Shown here: piece after piece, positions 36,733 through 46,032 of the stretch
Layout of the letters: each line of letters opens with the position of its first letter
Position numbering within the stretch: position 1 is the first letter of the stretch
The notes under the pieces: model-generated
Told to the model about the DNA's origin: nothing
The model's database searches: none
Seen by the model: the letters and a program-made list of their open reading frames with translations, nothing else
Made by a program: the position numbers and the translations under genes
Assembly (NCBI RefSeq): GCF_002811765.1
Contig: NZ_NPDR01000003.1
Span: forward strand, 1 to 64,000
Direction: 5' to 3'
Length of the DNA: 64,000 nt
Origin: Leptospira saintgironsiae
GTDB taxonomy: Bacteria > Spirochaetota > Leptospiria > Leptospirales > Leptospiraceae

Positions 36733-36843
36733 GATCGTCCATTTCTATGCTTGAACGAATCCGGTATAAGTGAAAAAATCGATCCCTGCGAATGATAGGC
36801 TGATTTAGCTTTTTACATCCTCAGCCTAAATTTTTTCTTACTC

Positions 36844-38139
36844 TTACTTCATTCCGGTCCTAACATAATTACGGATATGAGAGCCAACACTTTTCATATG
36901 ATCCGTAATTGTAGAATTTAGATCCTCTAAAGACTTTTGATTGATCTCCGGTAAAAGTTTGTCTTCTGAAAAACCCTTTAATAAATTAGATTCATCTATC
37001 AGAGTATCAATTCGATCGGAAATATCGTAACTTTGTTTTGATACAACGTTTACAATATAGGAATTATCGTATTTACCATAATTATTATCCAAATCAGTTT
37101 GTTTTACGCTTTGGATAAAAGGATGAGTTAACACCTTATTTCTATAAGCATTTCTTAATGTACTAAAATGGTATTTTTCGATAGTCGTGTGCCTGTTTGC
37201 GATCCTATCGATTGCTTCATTTTTAGCGTTTTCAAATCCGAAAATTGCTTTTAGATTGATCCAAAGCATACTGATTGTACCAAAATTTGGAAGAACCCTG
37301 GAATGATAAGGCTGAGTAAGATCCACAACATAATGCATTCCCCAACCTAAAAATCTATATCCCCAATATGTATGTCCGGTTTGGAAAGCATAACGAGAGA
37401 GTGTCATAAACTGATGCACTCTATATTGAGGATAGGTGCGTGTCAAAAATCCCGCTGCTGCAAAGATGATTGGAGATTCGTGATAATAACCTATATGAAA
37501 AGGCACTTGAGTTGCATAATAGATCCTAGAATCTCCAAAAGATTGTATTCCAAAACCGTAATCTTTTCCGAAACTTTCTCCATTATCCTCAAATAAATTT
37601 AGATCTAATCCGAAATCAGGTTCATCTCCTGCAGTTGCAAGTACCTCTATTGGGCTTACAAGTTCACCTATTCGAATATCATAAAATTCGTAATCTTGTT
37701 TTAGGTCCTTCTCCCCATAGATGCTAACTGTCATTGGGTTCGATTTTTTTCCAGGAAGAGGATATCCTGGAAGATTTTGTAAAAAATAACCTAACGGTGT
37801 TCCGGTATTTAGTCTTAGTGCTCTTAGGAAATGATTACGGATTGTTTTTCTATCTCCGCCCTTGAATACGAGTTCTTTAGGAAGAGGTGCATGTTTATCA
37901 TAGTTTAGATTTGCCTCCTTCTCCATATCCCTCATAAGAGGGATGAGTTTGTCTTGCTCTTTAAGTAAAAAATCTTCGAGTGATTCTACTTTTACCTTAG
38001 GTGTAGATACCAATTCTGGCATAGCTTCGAGTGCAGGTCGGTTGAATAGAAAGTGATTCCACCATGCTTCTGCAGGTGTGGCAAACAAACCAAGAGAGGA
38101 AATACAGATTAGACTAGAATAATATTTGAATTTGAGCAC
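36844..38139 (-). CDS. Secreted zinc PLC/P1-nuclease-like protein
   Basis: This 431-residue protein has a signal peptide ending ATPAEA, followed by WWNH. In bacterial zinc phospholipase C and S1/P1 nucleases the mature N-terminus is a Trp that binds zinc, so this cleavage point is suggestive. The core motif HYVVDLTQPYHS matches H-x3-D-x2-QP-x-H, and other His residues (VHQFMTLSRYAFQTGHTY, ESPIIFAAA) could complete a trinuclear zinc site. The protein is larger than the classic enzymes (about 245-290 aa). It starts with GTG. Function as phospholipase or nuclease is inference; both are known from this fold. Confidence 0.6.
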   Translation of the reverse strand: MLKFKYYSSLICISSLGLFATPAEAWWNHFLFNRPALEAMPELVSTPKVKVESLEDFLLKEQDKLIPLMRDMEKEANLNYDKHAPLPKELVFKGGDRKTIRNHFLRALRLNTGTPLGYFLQNLPGYPLPGKKSNPMTVSIYGEKDLKQDYEFYDIRIGELVSPIEVLATAGDEPDFGLDLNLFEDNGESFGKDYGFGIQSFGDSRIYYATQVPFHIGYYHESPIIFAAAGFLTRTYPQYRVHQFMTLSRYAFQTGHTYWGYRFLGWGMHYVVDLTQPYHSRVLPNFGTISMLWINLKAIFGFENAKNEAIDRIANRHTTIEKYHFSTLRNAYRNKVLTHPFIQSVKQTDLDNNYGKYDNSYIVNVVSKQSYDISDRIDTLIDESNLLKGFSEDKLLPEINQKSLEDLNSTITDHMKSVGSHIRNYVRTGMK

Positions 38140-38247
38140 ACCAAAGTATTTTCAATAAGCAAGAGAAGTCAACACAAACTGGAAAGTTGTTGAGAAGAAG
38201 AAAAGCTTCGTGATGATCTGTAAAATCTCTCACTCAAACAGGAACAG

Positions 38248-39846
38248 ATGGAAAACATCCTAGTTGAATACGTTTATTTAATTTTGATCATTCTCGGATT
38301 GGTTTTGATTGCCAATAGACTTGGACTTGCATATCCGATTGTTCTTTTGATTGGAGGACTTGTTGTAAGCACAATTCCATTCTTCCAAAATATTACGATC
38401 ACGCCAGAACTTGTTTTTCTAATATTTCTTCCTCCGTTACTTTATGAAGCTGCTTGGCAAATTTCTTGGAAAGAATTTTGGAAATGGAGAAGGATCATTG
38501 CAGGTTTTGCATTTCCAATAGTCATTATCACTTCTTGTGTAATTGCTTTAATATCTACTTCATTGATCCCTGGGTTTACATTAGCGATTGGATTTTTATT
38601 AGGAGGTATAATCTCTCCTCCAGATTCTATTTCTTCTGTTACTATCATGAAACAGACAAATGCTCCTAAGTCTGTGGTAAGTATCGCAGAAGGAGAAAGT
38701 TTGCTGAATGACGCTTCTTCTTTGATCGTTTTTAGATTTGCTTTGGCAGCTGTGATTACTGGGCAGTTCAATCTCCAAGCGGCAACTTTTAGTTTTGTTT
38801 GGGTAGTGATCGCTGGTTCACTGATTGGTCTTGCCGTAGGTTTTGTATTTTATGGAATTCATCGCTGGCTTCCACTTACTCCAAGTATTGAAATCGTTTT
38901 AACTTTTGTGACTCCATATTGTATGTATTATTTGGCGGAACATTTTCATGTTTCTGGAGTTCTTGCGGTCGTATGTGGAGGGCTTCTTCTTTCCAGTAAA
39001 CGCCAAGGTCTTTTGAGTTATGTGAGCCGCATCCAGGGTGAAAATGTTTGGAATAGTATCGTATTCATTATGAATGGGCTTGTATTCTTGTTAATTGGTT
39101 TACAGTTGCCTTCAATTGTAAATCAGCTAGGAGATATAAGTTTAACAAGTGCCATTATCTATGGACTTCTGATCTCATTTGCTTTGGTTTTCATTCGGGT
39201 CGTCATCGCACTTTGTACTTCCGGTTTTACTCGGATCATGAGTAATTTTATAGAAGTAACAGAAGTAAATCCTGGTTGGAAGATCCCAATTGTTTTAGGA
39301 TGGGCGGGGATTAGAGGAGTTGTATCTCTTGCTGCGGCACTTTCTATTCCATTATATACAATTGGAGAAACTCCATTTCCGTATCGAAATTTGATCTTGT
39401 TTATCACATTCATAGTGATCTTGACTACTATGATCTTTAATGGACTGACTCTTCCTTGGCTTATCCGAAAATTGAATGTAATGGATTTTCAAACTCCTGT
39501 TCCTGTACATAGACAGGAAGTGATGATCCAGAAAAAATTGGCAACAGAGTCACTTCATTATTTAGAAGATAAAAATAAAACAGGTAATCACAAAAATAAA
39601 CATCTCAAAAATTTGATTTCTCGTTTGAAAACTGAATTAGGTTATTTTGAAGAAGAGCTAAAGGGAATGTCTGGAACTCATAGGGGAGAAAGAAAGGAAT
39701 ACGGAGATGTATATTTGGAACTTCTTCAATTCCAGAGAGATGTTTTGAATGATCTAAATCACGATTCCGGATTCGACGAAGAAGTGATCCGTAAATACCA
39801 TGCTCTCATCGATATAGAGGAATTTAAGACCAGAGAAAGTGATTGA
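38248..39846 (+). CDS. Na+/H+ antiporter, CPA1 family
   Basis: This 532-residue protein has about 12 hydrophobic segments. The CPA1 hallmarks are LIFLPPLLYEAAW, GGIISPPDSISSV (site of the unwound helix) and EGESLLNDASSLIVFRFAL with the ion-binding ND pair. WAGIRGVVSLAAALSIP follows with the conserved Arg. A cytosolic C-terminal tail (about 430-532) is helical, with RHQ- and EFK-rich charged segments, as in NhaP/YjcE-like exchangers. It likely exports sodium in exchange for protons. An AGGA site precedes the ATG. It converges with the efflux operon and the gap of 40 bases has no obvious terminator. Confidence 0.9.
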   Translation: MENILVEYVYLILIILGLVLIANRLGLAYPIVLLIGGLVVSTIPFFQNITITPELVFLIFLPPLLYEAAWQISWKEFWKWRRIIAGFAFPIVIITSCVIALISTSLIPGFTLAIGFLLGGIISPPDSISSVTIMKQTNAPKSVVSIAEGESLLNDASSLIVFRFALAAVITGQFNLQAATFSFVWVVIAGSLIGLAVGFVFYGIHRWLPLTPSIEIVLTFVTPYCMYYLAEHFHVSGVLAVVCGGLLLSSKRQGLLSYVSRIQGENVWNSIVFIMNGLVFLLIGLQLPSIVNQLGDISLTSAIIYGLLISFALVFIRVVIALCTSGFTRIMSNFIEVTEVNPGWKIPIVLGWAGIRGVVSLAAALSIPLYTIGETPFPYRNLILFITFIVILTTMIFNGLTLPWLIRKLNVMDFQTPVPVHRQEVMIQKKLATESLHYLEDKNKTGNHKNKHLKNLISRLKTELGYFEEELKGMSGTHRGERKEYGDVYLELLQFQRDVLNDLNHDSGFDEEVIRKYHALIDIEEFKTRESD

Positions 39847-39886
39847 TTATTGTTCTTTCTCCGGTCCTAAGCTTATCCGCAGTGGA

Positions 39887-41503
39887 TCATTTATTTAAAA
39901 CAGGCGCCGTTAAATTTTTATTCTGAGAATTATCGTCGTCTGCATTTACATCTATTCCACCGGCTGCATCTGGTTTTTTAGAATTAGAATAATCGAATAT
40001 ATTGAAAGGTTGGATCTCATCGTCTTTAGGCAATTGAGAATTTTTCCAGCCACCACCCAATGCTCTGATCAATCTAACAGATGCTCTGTTTAATTCAGTT
40101 TTAACCAAGATTGCATCTATTCGAGCGTCCAGAGTATTTACTTGAGCGTATATCAATTCCAAGCTATTACTTAAACCCCCTTTATACAAAGCCATTGTCA
40201 TGTTTTGTACTTGAGAGGCTGCTTCTACAGCTTGCTCCTGTCTTTGGGATTGTTGGGACATATAAGTAGTTTCTGTAAGTCCATTTTCTACTTCCCTAAA
40301 TGCGTTCAACACTGTGGAGCGATAGATATCTTCTGTTTCTCTGTAAGCAGACCATGCTTGTTGCAATTGAGCTCTACGATATCCACCTTGAAAAATTGGA
40401 AGAGAAACTGTGGAGCCATAAGACCAAAAACTATTTGCAAGTTGGACTAAGTTAACTCCACCCTCAAATCCACCTCCTGCACTAAACGAAATATTAGGAA
40501 AGAATGCTGCACGAGCTATTCCAATATTACGGTTTGCGATTGCCATTTTTCTTTCCATCGAAGCAATATCAGGTCTACGTTCTAGTAAAGTAGAAGGAAG
40601 GGTATTTGGCACCTTAAATGTAACAACATGCACTTCTTCTACTGGAGGGATAGAGAATCCAGTGGGAGCTCTATTAAGTAGGATCGCAATTGCATTCTCA
40701 GTTACTCTCATCTTAGATTGAATATCTAAACGTTTTGCTTGAGTACTGGAAAGAAGATACTGAGCTCTTTGCACATCCAATTCGGGAGCTATACCTCCCT
40801 TGTATCTTTCATTCACAAGATTTAAAGATTGCTCATAAAATTCTATGGATTGGCGGTAGGTTGTATCCTGAGCATTCAAACCTCTAAAGGTAAAATAATC
40901 AGCAGCAAGTTCCGCTTGTAAGCTCAATCGTGCTAAAGCAAAATCAGCGGCAACGGATTGTGCATTATAAATTTGTGCTCTTGTTGAGTTTCTGATAGAA
41001 GACCAAAAGTCAGGTTCCCAAGAAGCAATTCCTCCTAAGGAAGCAGTCCCTTCTTGATTTGCTTCTCCAGCTCCCCTAAAAAGTCGATCGTCTGATTGCC
41101 TGTTATTCGAGCCACTTAATCCGACTCCAAGATGAGGGATTAATTGAGAACGGACTTTAAGCATCGCATCTCTTGCCTGGATAAATCTTTCTGCGGCAGC
41201 TTGCAAATCTGGATTCGCAGCGATCGCTTGTTCTTCTAATTTATTTAATACAGGATCGTTAAAAAGTTTCCACCAATCTGCTTGTATCGCTTCTCCTTCC
41301 GAAGGATTTGCTTTTACGAAAGGACCAGATCCGCTCCAAGAATCCGGAACTACATAGTCCGGACTTAAATATTTAGGAGCGAGATCAAAGGCAGGACCAT
41401 TCAAACAAGAAACCAATAAGACTGCCAATGGCAAGAGTGAGATCCATCGTCCTAAGACGATGTTTCTCCCTTTTGTTTTATATATTTTTCGAGATCGGTT
41501 CAT
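39887..41503 (-). CDS. RND efflux outer-membrane lipoprotein (NodT/OprM-like)
   Basis: This 538-residue TolC-like channel has a lipobox in AVLLVSC. Family motifs seen are WWKLFNDPVLNKLEEQAIAA, NPDLQAAAERFIQARD, ASWEPDFW, LSLQAELAADYFTFRGL, ERYKGGIAPELDVQRAQYLL and LPSTLLERRPDIASMERKMA. These two structural repeats form the periplasmic barrel. It completes an RND pump with the adaptor and permease genes upstream. It overlaps the adaptor by four bases (ATGA). The C-terminus is an extended, Asp/Asn-rich tail beyond the usual length. Confidence 0.9.
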   Translation of the reverse strand: MNRSRKIYKTKGRNIVLGRWISLLPLAVLLVSCLNGPAFDLAPKYLSPDYVVPDSWSGSGPFVKANPSEGEAIQADWWKLFNDPVLNKLEEQAIAANPDLQAAAERFIQARDAMLKVRSQLIPHLGVGLSGSNNRQSDDRLFRGAGEANQEGTASLGGIASWEPDFWSSIRNSTRAQIYNAQSVAADFALARLSLQAELAADYFTFRGLNAQDTTYRQSIEFYEQSLNLVNERYKGGIAPELDVQRAQYLLSSTQAKRLDIQSKMRVTENAIAILLNRAPTGFSIPPVEEVHVVTFKVPNTLPSTLLERRPDIASMERKMAIANRNIGIARAAFFPNISFSAGGGFEGGVNLVQLANSFWSYGSTVSLPIFQGGYRRAQLQQAWSAYRETEDIYRSTVLNAFREVENGLTETTYMSQQSQRQEQAVEAASQVQNMTMALYKGGLSNSLELIYAQVNTLDARIDAILVKTELNRASVRLIRALGGGWKNSQLPKDDEIQPFNIFDYSNSKKPDAAGGIDVNADDDNSQNKNLTAPVLNK

Positions 41504-42714
41504 TTGGATGCTACTGGTTCATGTTTTGAATCTTCTTTTTTTGAAGAATTCATATCTGAATATCCGTTTCTTGGTTCTACGACTCTTACTTGATCACCTT
41601 CCAATAAAGAAGCAGAAGGATTATTCACGATTCTATCGCTCGTGCTAACTCCATCTCTTACTTCAATTATAGAATCTATAATCTTATTCACAGTGATTGG
41701 TTTGAAATGTACCTTATTGTCTTGGGTGACAGTTGCAACTTGGGTACCGTTTTCATCAAATACCAAAGAACTGGAAGGGATTGTTAAAAGATCCTTTTTA
41801 ACTGGAGCAGTGAGAGTGACTTGTGCATAAGAACCTGGCCATAAAGATCTGTCCTTATTATCTATCGTGAATTCTGCAATTACAGTTCTCATGTTCAGAT
41901 CGAAACCTTTAGAGATAGTAAGAAAGTTTGCTATAAATTTACGATTTGGGAATTGTTGCACGGTGAGTTCGGCAGCTAATCCAGGTTTTAATAAGTAAGC
42001 GAATGTTCCGGGAACAGATACGAATAAACGCATTTTATGGATATCCGCCACTGTGAATAGGTTAGAAGGAGTTTTGCTATCATCAATATTCCCTTCTTGG
42101 TTAACATAATCACCTACGTTGATATTTCTTTGGATCACAACTCCTTTGAAAGGAGCAACTATCGTTTTAAAATTGATCCTGGCCTTATATTTATCCACAT
42201 TCTTCTCTGCAGATTTCAGCTTTGCTTCTTCTGAATTTTTATCTGCCACTGCTACAGAAATAGACTGTTCCGAAACTGCATGAGAACTTCTTAATGCTAG
42301 ATATCTGTCTGCAGTAACCGCTGCCAGTTTGTATTTTGCTTTTTGAGAATCTAGATCTGCTTCTGCTTGTGCATATTCTGCGTCCAATGCAGGAACCTTG
42401 ATACGAGCAAGTACGTCTCCTTCGTTTACTTCTGCGCCATAGTCTTTATACCACATCTTTACGTAACCAGGGACCTGAGCATAGATCACAGCCTCATACC
42501 ATGCGCGAACTGTTCCTGGAAGAGTAATCGTTTCCAAAGGATTGGGGGGTGTAGGGCTTACTACGGAAACATTCGGAATGGATGCTTCCAAGGCTTCCTT
42601 TCGGAATTCTTCTGCGCTATGTATTTGTTGATAGAATATATAGCACAGGAATATAACTCCGAATGAGATAGAAGATAGTGTTAAAAGTTTCTTTTTAGGT
42701 ACTGTTGGAATCAT
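41500..42714 (-). CDS. RND efflux periplasmic adaptor subunit
   Basis: This 404-residue membrane-fusion protein has an N-terminal anchor (LLTLSSISFGVIFLCYIF). A lipoyl half-motif follows (VIYAQVPGYVKMWYKDYGAEVNEGDVLA), then a helical hairpin (LDSQKAKYKLAAVTADRYLALRSSH) and second lipoyl half (IVAPFKGVVIQRNINVGDYV). Beta-barrel and MP domains follow (KMRLFVSVPGTFA, SLWPGSYAQVTL). It links the inner-membrane pump and the outer channel. Overlaps of four bases with both neighbours show one operon. Lipid anchor is not obvious, so the hydrophobic helix probably tethers it. Confidence 0.9.
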   Translation of the reverse strand: MIPTVPKKKLLTLSSISFGVIFLCYIFYQQIHSAEEFRKEALEASIPNVSVVSPTPPNPLETITLPGTVRAWYEAVIYAQVPGYVKMWYKDYGAEVNEGDVLARIKVPALDAEYAQAEADLDSQKAKYKLAAVTADRYLALRSSHAVSEQSISVAVADKNSEEAKLKSAEKNVDKYKARINFKTIVAPFKGVVIQRNINVGDYVNQEGNIDDSKTPSNLFTVADIHKMRLFVSVPGTFAYLLKPGLAAELTVQQFPNRKFIANFLTISKGFDLNMRTVIAEFTIDNKDRSLWPGSYAQVTLTAPVKKDLLTIPSSSLVFDENGTQVATVTQDNKVHFKPITVNKIIDSIIEVRDGVSTSDRIVNNPSASLLEGDQVRVVEPRNGYSDMNSSKKEDSKHEPVASK

Positions 42715-45700
42715 TTGGAACTTTCCTTTTGAATTTTTGCACGGTTGTTATAGATGATCGCATAGATACAAGGCACGAAGAATAGTGTCGCGAATGTAGC
42801 AACAGCCAATCCTCCGATCACTGCTCTGCCCAATGGAGCATTTTGGGAGTTACTTATGGACATAGGGACCATTCCTATGATCATCGCAGAAGCAGTCATA
42901 AGCACTGGTCTAATCCTGGAATATCCAGCTTCGATAGCGGCTCTTACTGCATCTCCATGAACTTCTAAACGGTCTCTTGCATAAGAAACTACTAATATAG
43001 AGTTCGCAGTCGCAGTTCCCATACACATGATTGCTCCAGTTAATGCAGGCACTGAAATATATGTGCGTGTGAGAAATAGGGACCAAGCAATCCCTGCTAA
43101 CGCTCCAGGTAAGGCAGTGATGATGATGAACGGATCCGTCCATGATTGGAAGTTCACTACGATCAAAAGATAGACCAAAAGAATTGCTACAAAGAGTCCG
43201 CCTATCAATTCTATATAAGCGCTTCTCATTGTTTCTGCCTGGCCAAGGATCTCAATTGCTGCTCCTCTTGGGAGTTCGCCTTTCATAGAGTCCATGATCT
43301 TTTGAGCATCGCTCAAAACTCCTCCTAAGTCTCTACCTTCTGCAGAAACATATACGTCAATGAGAGGCAAAAGGTTTTGGTGAGTTACTAAACCTGGAGT
43401 TCCGGTCGGCGTGATATTTGCTACGTTACCTAATAGTTGTATTCCATTTTCTGTATTATCTTGTAGGTCTCCTCGATTGACAGGAACAGTAAGTAAATCT
43501 TCTGTCCTTCTCATTTGAGGTTGAGGCACATAGATATTGATCTGGTAGGAAAGACCGGTTTTACGATCCATCCAATACTCTTGGTCTATCTGCTGGCTTC
43601 CTGAAGTTGCGAGTAACATATTTTCTGCAACTGATTTCATTGGAAGATCAACGTTAATCCCTAAACTTCTATTTCCATCTACGAGAAGAGTAGGTGTGCT
43701 CATTGTTTGTTGGATTACAACATCTGCTGCACCTGGAATTGTTTTCAATTTACCTTGGAGTTTTTGAGCAAATTCAAAGTTCTTTTCCAGATCCATTCCA
43801 TTGATCTGAATATCAATTGGAGAAGGTGAACCGAAGTTTAGGATCTTTGAAGTCAAGTCCGCAGGTTGGAACGTGAATACAGTTCCTGGATAAAGTTCGT
43901 TTAATCCTTTTCTGAGAGTCTGTCTGTAATCCCAAACAGGAGATTCTTCATCCTTTAATGAAATTGTTAAGTCGCAATCTTGAGAACCGATTGTAGGAGT
44001 AGGAATGAATGCAAGGTTATGGGGTCCTACAGGAAGACCGCAGTTACTCAAGACACTCTCTACCTTGCCTGGAAGTAATTTTTTAATATCTTCCGAAACC
44101 AAAGTAGCAATCCTTCCGGAAACTTCTATCCTGGTTCCTAAAGGTGCACGCATATGCATCTGTAAGGTCCCAGCCTTGATCTCAGGAAAAAAGTCTCTAC
44201 CATTCATATAGAATAGAAGAAGGGAACCGGTTGCTATCGCTAAGAATATCTTCACAAATCTTTTACGATCTGCTATTACTTTCTGTAGAAGAATATAATA
44301 ACGTTCTCTGAATTCAGTGAAGTTATGTTCGAATCCTTTTTGAAAACGTATTAAGAAATCGACCCATTCCGTAATGAAAGCAAAACGAGAGTTTGTTTTC
44401 TTGGTGCTAGTATATGTAATATGTTTTGCAGCCGTCTTAGAATGAGATCCGTGTTTACCGTTTTCAGGAGAATGATGAGCCGTTAGCAAATATTTTGCCA
44501 TGGTAGGAACAAGAGTTCTGGAAAGAATGAAGGAGGCGATCATTGCAAGCGCCACTGCTTCTGCCATTGGTTTGAATAACCAACCGGAAACACCACTCAA
44601 TTGAAAGAGAGGGAACCAGACGATTACAATTGCAAGAGTTGCTACGAATGTTGGAATTACTATCTCGTTAGCAGCATCAATGATCGCTGTCTCCAATGGT
44701 TTACCCATTTCAATATGAGTATCAATATTCTCTATCATCACCGTAGCATCATCCACAAGGATCCCCACGGCTAAGGCAAGACCTCCTAAGGTCATTACGT
44801 TGATAGATTCTCCTATCAAATGAAGGCCTATGATGGAACTTAAAAGAGACAGAGGAATAGATGTCGCAATAATCGTAGTCGCTCTCCAGGAACCTAAAAA
44901 GAGTAATACCACAAGTCCTGTAAGAGCCGCAGCCAATACCATTTCGTGAACAACATTCTCAATAGAATCCTTAACGAAAACGGAAGCATCGTTTAATAAT
45001 TTGATCTCTACGTCGTCCGGAGAGATCTCTTTGATCCTTGGCATGGTCTTACGAATTCCGTCTACAACATCCAGAGTGGATGCATCACCACTTTTCATCA
45101 CAACGATCAATACGGATTGTTTTCCGTCTACGAGAACTGAGTTCATTTGAGGAGGGCCGCCTAATGCAACACTTGCAACATCTCTCATGAAGAATGTGCT
45201 ATTCCCAACTCTTTTGATTGGAATATTATTAAAATCTTCTACATGGATTGGGATTGCATTTGTCATTACCATCCAGTCGGTCTTACCGATCTTCTGGTCT
45301 CCTGCAGGTAACACAGCACTTTGTTCATTGAACGCCTTGAATACGTCCATCGGTGAAAGGTTCCTAGACAAAAGTTTTTGCTTATCTAGAGAGACAAGCA
45401 ATTGCATAGGAGTTCCTCCATAAGGCTGAGGAATGATTGCGCCAGGAATTGTAACTAAAAGAGAACGTATCCTCATGAATGCGAGGTTATAAAGTTCCGC
45501 AGGAGTCATCTTCTCAGATGTAACTTGGAGCATCGCGACCGGAACAGAAGACGCCTCCAATCTCATGATCATAGGCGGAGAAATATCCGGAGGCAAGGAC
45601 GTGACTACTGTCTGCGAAATCGCAGCCACCTCCGCTTCCGCACCTGCAAGGTCTGTATGAGGTTGCAATTCGATATTGATAATGCTACTTCCGTAATAGG

Positions 45701-45956
45701 ATCTGCTATTAATACTTTTGATCCCTTCTACAGTACTAGTTAATGCTCTTTCAAAAAAGTAGGTGATCCTTCCCGCAACATCTTCCGGAAGCATACCTTG
45801 GTATCCCCATACTACCGAAATCACCGGTATTTTGATGTTTGGAAAAACATCTGTAGGGGCCTTGAAAATGGATTGTATCCCGAAGAATAGGATTAGAATA
45901 GCGAGGACCACGAAGGTGTAGGGTCTTTTTAGAGCAATGAGAACGATTTCATTCAT
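42711..45956 (-). CDS. RND efflux permease
   Basis: This 1081-residue permease has 12 membrane segments in two halves with large periplasmic loops. It starts LIALKRPYTFVVLAILIL and has the usual RND start region DVFPNIKIPVISVVW, a central GGLALAVGILVDDATVMIEN with the DD proton-relay pair, and GIVPMS-like GMVPMSISNSQNAP in the second half. Substrate class (drug or metal) cannot be told; the absence of a CusA-type Met track and similarity of GLALAVGILVDD to HAE pumps favour drugs or organics. GAGGAAA precedes the ATG. First gene of the operon, divergent from the AraC-type regulator. Confidence 0.9.
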   Translation of the reverse strand: MNEIVLIALKRPYTFVVLAILILFFGIQSIFKAPTDVFPNIKIPVISVVWGYQGMLPEDVAGRITYFFERALTSTVEGIKSINSRSYYGSSIINIELQPHTDLAGAEAEVAAISQTVVTSLPPDISPPMIMRLEASSVPVAMLQVTSEKMTPAELYNLAFMRIRSLLVTIPGAIIPQPYGGTPMQLLVSLDKQKLLSRNLSPMDVFKAFNEQSAVLPAGDQKIGKTDWMVMTNAIPIHVEDFNNIPIKRVGNSTFFMRDVASVALGGPPQMNSVLVDGKQSVLIVVMKSGDASTLDVVDGIRKTMPRIKEISPDDVEIKLLNDASVFVKDSIENVVHEMVLAAALTGLVVLLFLGSWRATTIIATSIPLSLLSSIIGLHLIGESINVMTLGGLALAVGILVDDATVMIENIDTHIEMGKPLETAIIDAANEIVIPTFVATLAIVIVWFPLFQLSGVSGWLFKPMAEAVALAMIASFILSRTLVPTMAKYLLTAHHSPENGKHGSHSKTAAKHITYTSTKKTNSRFAFITEWVDFLIRFQKGFEHNFTEFRERYYILLQKVIADRKRFVKIFLAIATGSLLLFYMNGRDFFPEIKAGTLQMHMRAPLGTRIEVSGRIATLVSEDIKKLLPGKVESVLSNCGLPVGPHNLAFIPTPTIGSQDCDLTISLKDEESPVWDYRQTLRKGLNELYPGTVFTFQPADLTSKILNFGSPSPIDIQINGMDLEKNFEFAQKLQGKLKTIPGAADVVIQQTMSTPTLLVDGNRSLGINVDLPMKSVAENMLLATSGSQQIDQEYWMDRKTGLSYQINIYVPQPQMRRTEDLLTVPVNRGDLQDNTENGIQLLGNVANITPTGTPGLVTHQNLLPLIDVYVSAEGRDLGGVLSDAQKIMDSMKGELPRGAAIEILGQAETMRSAYIELIGGLFVAILLVYLLIVVNFQSWTDPFIIITALPGALAGIAWSLFLTRTYISVPALTGAIMCMGTATANSILVVSYARDRLEVHGDAVRAAIEAGYSRIRPVLMTASAMIIGMVPMSISNSQNAPLGRAVIGGLAVATFATLFFVPCIYAIIYNNRAKIQKESSK

Positions 45957-46032
45957 TTTGTTTCCTCATATATTAGTATCATTTAAGATGGAGAAAATCG
46001 TCCCGGTTTATAAGTTTGGACAGGATTATTGA

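Noticed and set aside
45187..45743. Plus-strand open frames inside the RND permease
   Set aside because: They run antisense to a strongly supported permease gene and show no family features.
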